DNA of 64,000 nucleotides from Flavihumibacter cheonanensis (GTDB lineage Bacteria > Bacteroidota > Bacteroidia > Chitinophagales > Chitinophagaceae). The notes under the pieces were generated by a model. That model was given only the letters and a program-made list of their open reading frames with translations, was not told the DNA's origin and ran no database searches. Within the stretch, counting starts at the first letter, position 1. Each line of letters opens with the position of its first letter. The stretch spans positions 1,922,001-1,986,000 of the forward strand of contig NZ_JAKRWF010000001.1 of NCBI RefSeq assembly GCF_022352215.1, written 5' to 3'. Made by a program: the position numbers and the translations under genes. Below are positions 53,901 to 61,259 of the stretch, piece by piece.

Positions 53901-55169
53901 AAAATCCTGTACGGGACGTAAACCCAAACTACCCAGTTTACCGGTAACTGTTGCCGATCGCCTACTGGCGGGGTCAGAAACCAGGGCCTGGTACAAACCA
54001 TTCACCGTATTGGAGGGTAGGGAATCAGGTGTTACGGGGGTTGGGAAATTAAAAGGAAAACGCTCACCCAGATCAGCCAGTGCTACGATATCGCGGGTTT
54101 CGGTAGTAGCACCATTCCGGTTGGTAACCCACACTTCGAGGCGCAGAATATTCACGAGGGAGTTCACAGCAGGCAGACTGCCCATCGCCCTGTTATAATT
54201 TTTACGGAAGAATTGCGACATCAGGAAGTGCCGGTTTTCTTCGTAATCATTGATTTTAAATTCAAAATTGGTGGTAGCAGCTCCTCCAACCAATCCGAGT
54301 GATTGCCTTTGCGCTCTTTGGTTAGCCAGGATACCGGTAATAAATAATTTACCAAATTGTAGCTGGGTTTTGATACCAAAAAGGGATTGCGCTCCCGGAA
54401 TCAAAGAGCCCTTTGTAGAAAAAGATACGTTACCAGCTTCAATCCGTTTGATGATTTCATCCGGGCCGCCGGTATAATCCAGTTTGAGCTGGTTTTCAAA
54501 ATCGAAATTGGCCTGGGTATTATAGGTGATAGGCAATTTCATCTTATTGCCAATATTCCCCAGCACACTCAGGTTGGCATTCATATCAAAATCGAAACCA
54601 CCATTTCTACGGGCTCTTTCAGGAAGGGTTGGGTTTTTGATGTTTTGTCCCTGGTAGCCGGCGATAATATCAACATTACCCATAGGCCGTACATCCACCT
54701 TCCCCCCGCCAAATATGCGGTTGAAGAAAGATTCGGAAACCGACAATTTGGGTTTGATGTTTTTTCTGTTCAGGCTGCTCAGTACATCAGCCCTTTGGCG
54801 GAAATAATCCCGTTCCTGGATAGCTGCCCGGTACCGGAGATACTCCTCAAACGTCATGTAGGTAGGCGTCCGGTAGTATTTATCACCAATTTTCTCGACA
54901 ATGAAATACTGCCGGGTAATCGGATCGTACTCAACAGATTTATTGATGTTTGAAGGATCGTTCAGGTCGAAGGGGTTTTTTCGGATGCCCTGCTCTGCGC
55001 GGCGGTCTTCCAGGGGGAAGCGTAGGGTGTCAGGAGCTTTAACCCCAGGAACCTTTGGAACTGTGTCTTGCGGATTGCGTGAGGAATCCTGCTGCGAATA
55101 TCCAGGCAATCCCGGGCAAAGAAATGCCAGGATCATAGAAATGATCAGTAGGAGACGCCCACCATGCAT
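47946..55169 (-). CDS. sprA: SprA, type IX secretion system translocon protein
   Basis: At about 2407 residues this is the largest gene in the window. SprA is the 36-strand outer-membrane channel of the T9SS. The N-terminus has a signal (MHGGRLLLIISMILAFLCPGLPGYSQQ), then repeated SprA-type beta domains with conserved segments (VRPMGNVDIIAGYQGQNIKNPTLPERARRNGGFDFDMN, SMKLCNLPSRDGRGVFKTMN, GNPNLGEVRGMFLGI, and the C-terminal RAGLQIRISLAQQ). It is encoded after ruvA, the conserved ruvA-sprA order of Bacteroidota. I use the ATG at 55169; a GTG five codons earlier is in frame. Confidence 0.96.
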   Translation of the reverse strand: MHGGRLLLIISMILAFLCPGLPGYSQQDSSRNPQDTVPKVPGVKAPDTLRFPLEDRRAEQGIRKNPFDLNDPSNINKSVEYDPITRQYFIVEKIGDKYYRTPTYMTFEEYLRYRAAIQERDYFRQRADVLSSLNRKNIKPKLSVSESFFNRIFGGGKVDVRPMGNVDIIAGYQGQNIKNPTLPERARRNGGFDFDMNANLSVLGNIGNKMKLPITYNTQANFDFENQLKLDYTGGPDEIIKRIEAGNVSFSTKGSLIPGAQSLFGIKTQLQFGKLFITGILANQRAQRQSLGLVGGAATTNFEFKINDYEENRHFLMSQFFRKNYNRAMGSLPAVNSLVNILRLEVWVTNRNGATTETRDIVALADLGERFPFNFPTPVTPDSLPSNTVNGLYQALVSDPASRRSATVTGKLGSLGLRPVQDFEKTFARKLGPNDYYFNPQVGFLSLSQPLQPDEVLGIAFQYSYNGKIYQVGEFSQDVPPDTTAIIAGNPKVLFLKMLKATSQRTTLPIFDLMMKNVYALRTRDGGYISSVQPADFKLNVLYEEPSLGTKRYLPEGPRTGIPLITILNLDRLNNNRDPQPDGVFDYIEGFTVISNQARIIFPFLEPFGRDLDSVAFQGVPQEIKDKYLFLPLYDTIKEIAKTYANLDRFIISGTAKGQATSDIPLGAFNVPQGSVTVTSGGRTLVEGIDYMVDYNLGSVKIINQAILNSGIPVQVGFENNATFGIQQRNYMGVRWDYMAINTVKESFTIGGQIVRLGERPFFTKMNYNEDPIRNTMYGLDFSYRAEAPRLTRWLDKIPFYKTTEMSTITAYGEGAILKPGHPPQIGKGESGLIYVDDFEGTRNSIDLRFPLINWTLASTPQGNGLFPEGELTDSLAYGYNRAKLAWYNIEPNLQDRRAPNNPLTSFFPNDYFLDPKIRAVTQNQLFPARTPDFGTAQLITFDLAYYPRDRGPYNFDARPGSVNANGKLLNPEQRWGGIMRGLDQVDFETGNVEFIEFWMQDPFLDNPNSNGGQLYFNLGNISEDVLRDGRRFFENGLPTPNIQATVDSSSAWGNTPNNPIQVTTAFSNDPTDRPFQDVGFDGLDDDAERRKFNAYLNQLAANFGTNSPAYQQALADPANDNFRNYRDDFYNNPEGDILARYKNINNPHGNSPIAAANSTVTTAFTLYPDQEDLNRDNTLNELEEYFQYRVNLRPQDLVVGQNYITDERIIAGEGPQRKWYLFRIPIAEYEQKVGNIPDFKSIRFIRMFLTGFEDSVVTRFAKLELVRNQWRRFAFELDTTGTYKPLPANSPTEFNVLAVNVEENGSRQPVNYLIPPGILRVQQLSNNNVNILQNEQAMSMKLCNLPSRDGRGVFKTMNLDLRQYGQMKMFVHAESVVGSPAVQDNDLSAVIRIGNDFVGNYYEIRIPLKVTPFGRYTDSQADIVWPQQNELNLSIQRLINLKLSRNNSTQNNLYYSETDEDGKTYAIFGNPNLGEVRGMFLGIVNNSGAPVCSEVWFNELRLSSLDESGGWAATGRVDIKLADLGTVSLSAAARSIGFGNLEQRVNERSRENFTQFDAATNLELGKLLPEKAGMSIPVYAGYSQTVLTPEYDPYDLDVKLKDKLDAASGSDRDSIRQDAVDVTTTKTVNFTNVRKLNTSGKKQKIYSVENFDVSYSYTKVERFSPLIESEEMAKHRAGLGYNYVGTPKYWEPFKKKFKGPSKWYDLVKEFNLNYAPSLLSFRADVNRQFGAIRPRNVGGPKGIIPETYDKYFTFDRYYNLRWDLTRSLNIDFTAVNRARVDEDSGRLDQRERRRMWQLFWRGGRNTTYDQSANITYTLPTAKVPLLDWTTVRVGYTARYNWLTASQDEFAKSLGNFISNGQEKNMAAELDFTRLYAKSRWLRAIDWDAPKPDKSAAKPAPDTVRTKRGKLKIKRDPNDLPEIGTVVKIVGRIITSVKRVSVQYSETGSTSLAGYTDSTKFLGMNTRTTAPGWGFVFGKQPDTSFINDFARRGLITNNPLLNNLNRQDFNQRLSITAQLMPVRDLMIDLNLDKSFGKNYSELYKDTVGNGSFARLSPYVAGSFNVSYISYQTLFGKFQPNEVTETFKRFQENRIILSERNATKNPYWQQLDPTEQRLSDGFYTGYSRYAQDVLIPSFIAAYTNKDPQSISLIEQDNSSVRSNPFRNILPKPNWRVTYTGLTRIPGLEKTFTNVTLTHAYNSNLSMNSFNNNLLFADPLALNAPGFIDTATGNFYPYFLVPNISISEAFAPFLDIDMQFTNQLTLRFEYKKSRQLSLSLIDFQLSEARSEEFTLGVGWRKRGVNLPFKVKLPGSKQASKELSNDLNMRLDLGLRDDATANSRLDQEAALPTAGQKVITISPSIDYVLNNRVNLRLFFDQRRTIPKISTSAPITTTRAGLQIRISLAQQ

Positions 55170-55229
55170 GCGAAAAATGCCCACAGTTTTTTCCCAGGTA
55201 ATTAGTTAGGTAGAACTCCTGCTATAGGC

Positions 55230-55814
55230 TTAGAGGTTTTTAAGTGCTGATTTGATAATTTCTTCTACTTTGTCAGAACCTGGGTGTAATTGCATAGACT
55301 TACGGAGTGCTACTTCAGCCGCCGGACGAGCAATTCCAAGTGCCAACAAAGCATTTAACGCATCGGTTTCTGCTGTATTGCCTATTGACACTGAATTATT
55401 TAGATCCAACGACTGCTTGGTGAATTTATCTCGAAGTTCGAGAATTATTCTCTCTGCAGATTTCTTGCCAATTCCTTTGACAGACTCCAATTGTTTCGCA
55501 TTTCCCTGGATAATAGCCCTTGAAATTTCTTCCGGTTTCAGGGAAGAGAGCATCATCCTGGCGGTGGAAGCACCAACTCCATTCACCCCCAGCAGCTGTA
55601 AAAACATATCTTTTTCGGCTGTAGTGGCAAATCCATAAAGCAGGTGGGCATCTTCCCGAACCTGGAGGTGAGTATACAACATGCCCTGGGTTTTACCCTG
55701 AATTTCACCATACGTGTTTAACGATATAAAGACCTCATATCCAACTCCCTGAACATCAATATGAACAAAAGTGGGTGTAAGAAGCGTGAAATTCCCCTTG
55801 AGAAAAGCGATCAT
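55230..55814 (-). CDS. ruvA: Holliday junction DNA helicase subunit RuvA
   Basis: The 194-residue protein has domain I (MIAFLKGNFTLLTPTFVHIDVQGVGYEVFISLNTYG), two HhH motifs in domain II (FLQLLGVNGVGASTARMMLSSL, LESVKGIGKKSAERIILELRD) and the C-terminal domain III (ALNALLALGIARPAAEVALRKSM) that contacts RuvB. It guides branch migration at Holliday junctions. The canonical MIAxLKG start is at 55814; a TTG three codons upstream is in frame and rejected. sprA follows after 60 bases. Confidence 0.97.
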   Translation of the reverse strand: MIAFLKGNFTLLTPTFVHIDVQGVGYEVFISLNTYGEIQGKTQGMLYTHLQVREDAHLLYGFATTAEKDMFLQLLGVNGVGASTARMMLSSLKPEEISRAIIQGNAKQLESVKGIGKKSAERIILELRDKFTKQSLDLNNSVSIGNTAETDALNALLALGIARPAAEVALRKSMQLHPGSDKVEEIIKSALKNL

Positions 55815-55869
55815 AGGCTGCAAAATAAACTATTACCCCTAAATTTGTGCCGCTTTTGAAATTAAACGC

Positions 55870-56862
55870 ATGACCAAAAAAATTACAGCCGCCATTACAG
55901 CCGTAGGCGGTTTTGTTCCCGAGGATAAGTTAACCAACGCTGACCTCGAGAAAATGGTTGACACCAACGACGAATGGATCCGTACCAGAACTGGCATTTC
56001 CGAAAGAAGAATTTTACGTGGTGAAGGCAAAGCTACTTCCGATATGGCGGTACCTGCTGTATTGGATTTGCTGAGTAAAAGGGGGATGAAACCCGAAGAA
56101 ATCGACTGTCTGATTGTAGCAACTGTTACTCCCGATATGGTTTTCCCGGCTACTGCCAACATTGTTTGCGACAAGATTGGCGCAGTAAATGCCTGGGGTT
56201 ATGATATGAGTGCGGCCTGTTCAGGCTTTCTTTTCGCGCTTACAACAGGGGCCATGTATATTGAAAGTGGCCGGTACAAAAATGTGGTGGTTGTGGGTGC
56301 CGATAAAATGAGTGCCATTGTAGATTATACCGATCGTAATACCTGTGTTCTGTTTGGGGATGGAGCCGGCGCGGTGCTGCTGGAACCGGACGAAGAAGGA
56401 TATGGTATCCTTGACAGTCTGCTTCGAACAGATGGAAGTGGTCGCCATTTCCTGAACATGAAAGCCGGAGGATCAGCCTATCCTGCTACTATCGAAACAG
56501 TTACCAACCGCGAACATTTTGCTTTCCAGGAAGGTAAAACTGTTTTCAAATTTGCGGTAAAGGGTATGGCTGATATAAGTGCCGACCTGCTGGAAAAAAA
56601 TAAGTTAACTGGTGCTGATATCGCCTGGCTGGTACCCCACCAGGCCAACCTGCGTATTATTGATGCCACTGCAGAACGCATGGGTCTTGATAAGGAAAAA
56701 GTGATGATCAATATTCAGCGCTACGGAAATACCACCGCAGCTACTATTCCGCTCTGTTTATGGGAATGGCAGGATCAACTGAAAAAAGACGACCTGCTGG
56801 TATTTGCTGCCTTTGGGGGTGGATTTACCTGGGGCGCGACGTTGGTGAGATGGAAGATGTGA
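55870..56862 (+). CDS. fabH: Beta-ketoacyl-ACP synthase III
   Basis: This enzyme condenses acyl-CoA with malonyl-ACP to begin fatty acid synthesis. The 330 residues are standard, with catalytic C117 ([11 protein letters not shown]), H257 (PHQANLRI) and N287 (YGNTTAAT). It is divergent from ruvA with 55 bases between the starts. TAAATTTG at 55840-55847 is a possible -7 box, 22 bases before the ATG. The last codons and stop lie inside the heptad inverted repeat at 56858. fabD of the same pathway is at 61260. Confidence 0.97.
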   Translation: MTKKITAAITAVGGFVPEDKLTNADLEKMVDTNDEWIRTRTGISERRILRGEGKATSDMAVPAVLDLLSKRGMKPEEIDCLIVATVTPDMVFPATANIVCDKIGAVNAWGYDMSAACSGFLFALTTGAMYIESGRYKNVVVVGADKMSAIVDYTDRNTCVLFGDGAGAVLLEPDEEGYGILDSLLRTDGSGRHFLNMKAGGSAYPATIETVTNREHFAFQEGKTVFKFAVKGMADISADLLEKNKLTGADIAWLVPHQANLRIIDATAERMGLDKEKVMINIQRYGNTTAATIPLCLWEWQDQLKKDDLLVFAAFGGGFTWGATLVRWKM

Positions 56863-56995
56863 AACGTCAGACGTGAGACGTGAGACAGGAAACAAAGGAG
56901 AAGGGAGACAAGGGTGAAAGGGGTTCCCCTTCTCCTTAGTCTCCTTCGCCTCCTTTGTCTCCTTCGTTTCACGTCTCACGTCTGACATCTCACTT
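56858..56995. repeat. Heptad repeat, copy 3: long inverted repeat after fabH
   Basis: Plus-strand heptads (TGTGAAA, CGTCAGA, two CGTGAGA) at 56858-56885 are mirrored by their reverse complements (TTTCACG, TCTCACG, TCTGACA, TCTCACT) at 56967-56994. Between them lie GGAG-type 9-base units and their complements (CTCCTTAGT, CTCCTTCGC, CTCCTTTGT, CTCCTTCGT at 56932-56967), centred on AAGGGG TT CCCCTT. The whole stretch could fold into one imperfect stem of about 65 bases, and it begins in the fabH stop codon. Confidence 0.75.
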
Positions 56996-57060
56996 TTTTG
57001 CCTTTCGGGTGATTTTCTCCGTCCATTCGACCTCTTTTTTCTAACCAGTCAGTCAATTAC

Positions 57061-57141
57061 AACCGTTCCGGCACTCTTATTTCATTGTTCTCGAACCGTC
57101 CGTGAAGCGTCAGTGAATTGTTCCGCAACCGTTCCACTAAT
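57061..57141. repeat. Degenerate 33-base tandem repeat
   Basis: AACCGTTCC or AACCGTCC occurs at 57061, 57094 and 57127, spaced exactly 33 bases apart, each of the later two preceded by ATTGTTC and two or three bases. The middle of the unit is poorly conserved. The exact period and the second conserved block make chance unlikely. This and the flanking repeats fill the 454-base gap 56863-57316, the only gene-free stretch over 300 bases in the window. Confidence 0.5.
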
Positions 57142-57267
57142 CTCCAGACATTAAGCTATATTCAAAGTAATTTTTAACCTCTCAATAAAATCAGGTGGTC
57201 AGATATCTTCCATTCTTCCATTCCTCCTTTTCTCCATCTTCCTAAGCCCATCTTCCATCCCTCCCGT

Positions 57268-57312
57268 CTCCTTTGCTTCCTTTGTCTCCTTTGCCTCCTT
57301 TGCCTCCTCTTC
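57268..57312. repeat. 9-base tandem repeat before the nucleoid-protein gene end
   Basis: Five 9-base units: CTCCTTTGC, TTCCTTTGT, CTCCTTTGC, CTCCTTTGC, CTCCTCTTC. The same unit occurs inside the inverted repeat at 56932-56967. The array ends 5 bases before the stop of the 57317-58363 gene. Confidence 0.7.
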
Positions 57313-57316
57313 CATA

Positions 57317-58363
57317 CTAGGCCTCCTCATCAAAGTACAACTTGTAATACTTCTTCCCTACCGTCTCATCATAACCGCGTTCCAGGAGGTCGCGGCGACC
57401 ATGGATGTACACATGGAAATTCTTGTCGAGTTTGAGCACCGACTTAAATACTTTCTGCTGTTTCTTTACAGCAGCCAGGTGGATATCAAATTCTTCATCA
57501 ATCACATAGTTGCGATTGGCTTCAAAATGTCGTTTATAATCCATGAAACTGTCCACCACCTCGGGGTGATGAATCACTTCATCTGCAAATTCCTGGAGAT
57601 TGAACTGCTCCTTCGACTTGAAATAATCCATTGACTTATTCAGCAGATCAATCTGATCGGATTTACTTACTTCAAATTTCTCGGCATACTCTTTCTCAAT
57701 AAAGAGTTTGCAAAGTCCCAATGCCTGGTTGGTATGGTGGTAGCTATCCGTATAAGGCTGTACCTGTAAAAACTCACTGATCCAGTATTGGGTATCGTTC
57801 TGTTTATTGGTCGTATCCACCACCAGCACTTTATATCCTTCCGCTTCATTTTCCCGGATGATCAGACAACCCTTATCCAGCTTATTGATATTGATGCCAT
57901 CCTCGGCCGCCAACTCCCAGCCACCCGCATGCGAAAACACTTTCAGGAAGGTTTCCTTGGTTTCAGATTTAAATAAGCCCAATGCTTTCTTTTCTTCCCC
58001 ATCCACTAACAACTTATCAAACAACACCACATACAATTCCCCTTCCTTTACTCTTGCATGCGTGGATTTCTGATAGAGCAACTGTGCAAGGAAAACTGAT
58101 ACTTTCTGAAAACTACCCGGATCATCAAAAATCTTTTTGGCATATTGGTATACATCATTCAGCTCCAGATCGCTGATATGTGTAAAATGATAAACATCGT
58201 GTTCATTGAAGGGAGCCAGGAAATAGCGGGTCAATAATCCTCGTACAATTTCATCATTAAGCGTAAGTGTGTTAGGCGAAAGTTGCAATGCTTCCCCGCG
58301 GGTCGGATTTCCTACTTTATGAACGATCGCTTTTTCCAGCGTAACGGCATCAATTCCTGTCAT
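57317..58363 (-). CDS. Nucleoid-associated protein (37-kDa, NdpA-like)
   Basis: A 348-residue cytoplasmic protein of the NdpA/YejK-type family: it starts with AVTLEKAIVHKVGNPTRGEALQLSPNTL, has NKLDKGCLIIRENEAEGYKVLVVDTTNKQNDTQYWISEFLQVQPYTDSYHHTNQALGLCKLFIEKEYA in the middle, and ends KKYYKLYFDEEA. The family is found bound to bacterial nucleoids but its role is unclear. Its ATG overlaps the upstream stop (ATGA), so the two genes are translated together. Confidence 0.88.
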   Translation of the reverse strand: MTGIDAVTLEKAIVHKVGNPTRGEALQLSPNTLTLNDEIVRGLLTRYFLAPFNEHDVYHFTHISDLELNDVYQYAKKIFDDPGSFQKVSVFLAQLLYQKSTHARVKEGELYVVLFDKLLVDGEEKKALGLFKSETKETFLKVFSHAGGWELAAEDGININKLDKGCLIIRENEAEGYKVLVVDTTNKQNDTQYWISEFLQVQPYTDSYHHTNQALGLCKLFIEKEYAEKFEVSKSDQIDLLNKSMDYFKSKEQFNLQEFADEVIHHPEVVDSFMDYKRHFEANRNYVIDEEFDIHLAAVKKQQKVFKSVLKLDKNFHVYIHGRRDLLERGYDETVGKKYYKLYFDEEA

Positions 58364-58911
58364 GGCGCGAAGATAGCGCCTTTGGTATTTTTTTCCTGCA
58401 GGGTTCGCTGTGCGGTAAGCTCTCGGTAGCGGGATTTAAACCGCGACCATAAATCATAGGAAGAAAGCCGGCTGTATTGATCAGGAACCGAACCCATGGT
58501 CACGAATTGCTTTACAAATGGGCCCTGGAAAAAGCCCACAGCGCCCCATCTGATCCGGTCATCCTGCAGCGCAGGGTATTCGATTACGTATTGTTCGGTA
58601 CAAACCACCTGGTCGCGGTCGAGATAATACACCTCCAGGTATTCTATAGTATCGACAAAATAATGGATCTCAAAAATCACCACTCTTCCCTCGGAAACAG
58701 TGTAATGCCAGGTTTCCCGGATGGGGCGATCATCAGTGAGGAATTTGTTGATATGAAAAGTCTGTTGTGAAACCAGGGATAAGCTATCCGCTTTGTGCAC
58801 CAACTCATCAATCCGGCTGCGCCAGTCGAATCGTTGTGCAACTGCTTCCTTACACCAAAAATTGCCGACAACAAGTAGCAGCAACCATACCCGGAAAAAT
58901 CCCCTTTTCAT
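58360..58911 (-). CDS. Exported protein of unknown function
   Basis: A 183-residue protein with a signal peptide (MKRGFFRVWLLLLVVGNFWCKEAVAQ), then a soluble part with repeated Tyr- and Val-rich strands (WHYTVSEGRVVIFEIHYFVDTIEYLEVYYLD). I do not recognise the family. The stop overlaps the ATG of the nucleoid-associated protein by 4 bases. The last codons happen to form TATCTTCGCGCC, the same string as before pth, which could be chance because it is coding. Confidence 0.6.
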   Translation of the reverse strand: MKRGFFRVWLLLLVVGNFWCKEAVAQRFDWRSRIDELVHKADSLSLVSQQTFHINKFLTDDRPIRETWHYTVSEGRVVIFEIHYFVDTIEYLEVYYLDRDQVVCTEQYVIEYPALQDDRIRWGAVGFFQGPFVKQFVTMGSVPDQYSRLSSYDLWSRFKSRYRELTAQRTLQEKNTKGAIFAP

Positions 58912-58951
58912 AACACGCCATTTGCTTTCCGTAAGGTACGAAAATTACACA

Positions 58952-59449
58952 CTATTTATTCAGGCCCCGCGACCAGACAATAAAGTCGGTTGCCGGGATA
59001 TCGGTAACTCCCAACTGCCGTAAAATGGTGACCAGTTGACCCCGGTGATAGGTGCCATGGTTGAATAAATGCATGAGGAGATGCGAATAAGAACTCTCAT
59101 ACGACAGCCCCTTTAAGTTGGTGTAGGAAAAAACTTCGTTCAATTTTGCTTCAGAGGTTGATTCCAGCCATTCTTTCCAAACATGCCCCTGCATCAGCAA
59201 GGCTTCTGCTCCTTTCAACGGATGTTCATGAAAGTTTTTACTAGGGATAAACATTTCCGTTTTACCCTGGATGCGCTGCCACCAAAGCGATTCGGCATCC
59301 CACATATGCAACAATGTTTTTAACAGGGAGGGGAAACTGCTGGTTATCTCCTTTGTCCAGCTCTCTTCGTTCAGGTTTTTGATACAACCATATAGCTGTT
59401 CATTGGCCCAAATATGATAAGCGGCATATTCCAGTAAAAGGGTCTTCAT
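58952..59449 (-). CDS. DinB-family (DUF664-like) protein
   Basis: A 165-residue four-helix DinB-fold protein, not the polymerase. It has the metal-site pattern of His residues: YHIWANEQLYGCI near the N-terminus, TLLHMWDAESLWW, and LLMHLFNHGTYHRGQLVTILRQLG at the end, giving a His-His-His metal triad. Members include bacillithiol- and mycothiol-related transferases, but the substrate here is unknown. The gene is divergent from the PLP enzyme with 42 bases between starts. Confidence 0.92.
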   Translation of the reverse strand: MKTLLLEYAAYHIWANEQLYGCIKNLNEESWTKEITSSFPSLLKTLLHMWDAESLWWQRIQGKTEMFIPSKNFHEHPLKGAEALLMQGHVWKEWLESTSEAKLNEVFSYTNLKGLSYESSYSHLLMHLFNHGTYHRGQLVTILRQLGVTDIPATDFIVWSRGLNK

Positions 59450-59491
59450 GGTTTTCAGTTAATTTTACTAAAATTAAAGCCTGATTCACAT

Positions 59492-60718
59492 ATGTCGAGT
59501 AAAGATTTTAAGATGAAAGGAAGTAGTACGGTAGCCGTTCATGGCGGAAATGAACCCGATCCTATGTATTCCCATATCACACCGATTTATGCAAGTTCCA
59601 CTTTCTATTTTGATACCGCTGAGCAAGGCATGGAGCGATTTGCCGGTGAAGACAAAACACAGATTTATACCAGACTTGGCAACCCCGGATTCAAAGTGGC
59701 AGAACAAAAAATTGCTGCCCTGGAAGCACATGGAATTAGCGGGCAGGATGGCCAACCCCTTCAATTGAAAGCCCTGTTACATGCAAGCGGACAGGCGGCT
59801 ATGTCCACCCTGTTTTTATCTACCTGCAAACCGGGCGATAAAATCCTGACACATTTTTCTTTATATGGTGGCACCCAGGAATTGCTGACCAAAGTAGTGG
59901 AAGAGCACCAAATCGAAATCATTGTTGCCGATTTGCGCAATCCTGATCTGGCTGCGAAAGCAATGGAAACACCAGGTATCCGGCTGGTTCATATTGAAAC
60001 GCCTGCCAATCCAACGTTGAGCTGTGTGGACATCAGCCTGATAAGCGAGATGGCAAAACAAAAGGGATACCTTGTTTCGGTTGATAACACATTTGCAAGC
60101 CCTTATCTGCAGCAACCATTCAAATATCCCGGAGTTGATTTTGTGTTTCATTCCACCACCAAATACCTGAATGGGCATGGTTCTGCTATTGGCGGCGTTC
60201 TACTGGGAAGAGACCTTGAGTTCATGAAAACCAAAGTCTGGAAATGGCATGTATTGCTTGGCGGCAATGCCAATCCCTTTGATTGTTACCTGTTGATCCA
60301 GGGAATGAAAACACTCGAATTACGCATGGACAGACATTGCGCTAATGCCATGGCTGTTGCAGAATATCTTGAGAAACATCCGCAGGTGGAGAAAGTAATG
60401 TTTACAGGATTACCATCGCATCCGGATCATGCCATCGCAAAAAAGCAGATGAAAAATTTTGGAGGCATGCTAAGTTTCGAAGTGAAAAGCGGAATTGAAG
60501 CAGGTGTTCGCTTTATTAACCGATTACAACTCTGCACCAGGGCAGTTTCATTAGGCACGCTCGATACACTGGTATCTCACCCGGCATCCATGTCGCATGT
60601 TGGAGTACCAAAAGCTGAAAGAGAATCCTACGGCATTACGGATGGGTTGATCCGCATGAGTGTGGGCATTGAAAACATCGAAGACATCCTGACTGATCTG
60701 GAACAGGCATTGCAATAA
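59492..60718 (+). CDS. Cys/Met-metabolism PLP enzyme (gamma-family)
   Basis: The 408-residue fold-type I enzyme of the cystathionine gamma-synthase/gamma-lyase family has the PLP lysine K224 in HSTTKYLNGHG, SVDNTFASPYLQQP ahead of it, and the YTRLGNPGFKVAEQKIAALE segment. Motifs fit methionine gamma-lyase or O-acetylhomoserine sulfhydrylase equally; the residues that decide the reaction cannot be read with confidence. A GNAT gene follows after 16 bases on the same strand. The start used is the first ATG after the divergent promoter region. Confidence 0.88.
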   Translation: MSSKDFKMKGSSTVAVHGGNEPDPMYSHITPIYASSTFYFDTAEQGMERFAGEDKTQIYTRLGNPGFKVAEQKIAALEAHGISGQDGQPLQLKALLHASGQAAMSTLFLSTCKPGDKILTHFSLYGGTQELLTKVVEEHQIEIIVADLRNPDLAAKAMETPGIRLVHIETPANPTLSCVDISLISEMAKQKGYLVSVDNTFASPYLQQPFKYPGVDFVFHSTTKYLNGHGSAIGGVLLGRDLEFMKTKVWKWHVLLGGNANPFDCYLLIQGMKTLELRMDRHCANAMAVAEYLEKHPQVEKVMFTGLPSHPDHAIAKKQMKNFGGMLSFEVKSGIEAGVRFINRLQLCTRAVSLGTLDTLVSHPASMSHVGVPKAERESYGITDGLIRMSVGIENIEDILTDLEQALQ

Positions 60719-60734
60719 TTATTAAACTATAACG

Positions 60735-61181
60735 ATGATCACTATACGAAGAGCGGTTGAATCTGATTGTCCGCGTTTACTCGAGTTAATTAAGGAGCTG
60801 GCCCTGTATGAAAAAGCGCCGGAAGAAGTAACTGTTACCCTGGAACATTTCACAAAAAGTGGTTTTGGCGATCAACCTGTCTGGTGGGCCTTTGTAGCCG
60901 AAGAAAATGGCGTAGTGCAGGGATTTGCGCTGTATTATATCCGGTACAGCACCTGGAAGGGACAACGCATGTACCTGGAAGATATCCTGGTAACGGAATC
61001 GATGCGAGGTAAAGGACTCGGCAAATTATTATTTGACCGGTTGATTGAAGAAGCCAAAGAGAAGGGATTGAATGGAATCGTTTGGCAGGTACTAGAATGG
61101 AATGAACCTGCTATCAATTTCTATAAAAAATATAATGCTTCCTTCGACCCGGAATGGGTTAACTGTTCTATCTCCGTTTAA
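60735..61181 (+). CDS. GNAT N-acetyltransferase (diamine acetyltransferase-like)
   Basis: The 148-residue acetyltransferase has the acetyl-CoA site V/RGKGLGKLLFDRLIEEA (motif A, about 95-112). The YEKAPEEVTVTLEHFTKSGFG segment and the EDILVTESMRGKGLG order resemble the spermidine/spermine acetyltransferase branch. Acceptor unknown. It follows the PLP enzyme after 16 bases and ends just before the terminator hairpin at 61191. Confidence 0.9.
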   Translation: MITIRRAVESDCPRLLELIKELALYEKAPEEVTVTLEHFTKSGFGDQPVWWAFVAEENGVVQGFALYYIRYSTWKGQRMYLEDILVTESMRGKGLGKLLFDRLIEEAKEKGLNGIVWQVLEWNEPAINFYKKYNASFDPEWVNCSISV

Positions 61182-61190
61182 AAAGAAAAT

Positions 61191-61233
61191 CCGCCATGGC
61201 GAATCACCGGACCGGTGCTTTTCTCCATGGCGG
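61191..61233. terminator. Bidirectional terminator between GNAT and fabD
   Basis: CCGCCATGG (61191-61199) and CCATGGCGG (61225-61233) form a 9-bp stem, with an inner CACCGG / CCGGTG pair. On the plus strand AAAGTTTTTG follows; on the minus strand ATTTTCTTTTTA. It lies between the convergent ends of the GNAT and fabD genes, serving both. Confidence 0.8.
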
Positions 61234-61259
61234 AAAGTTTTTGTCTCCTCTTCCATGCC

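Noticed and set aside
58368-58375. TATCTTCG as promoter of the nucleoid-protein gene
   Set aside because: It is part of the coding end of the upstream gene, whose stop overlaps the ATG; coupled translation is the simpler reading.
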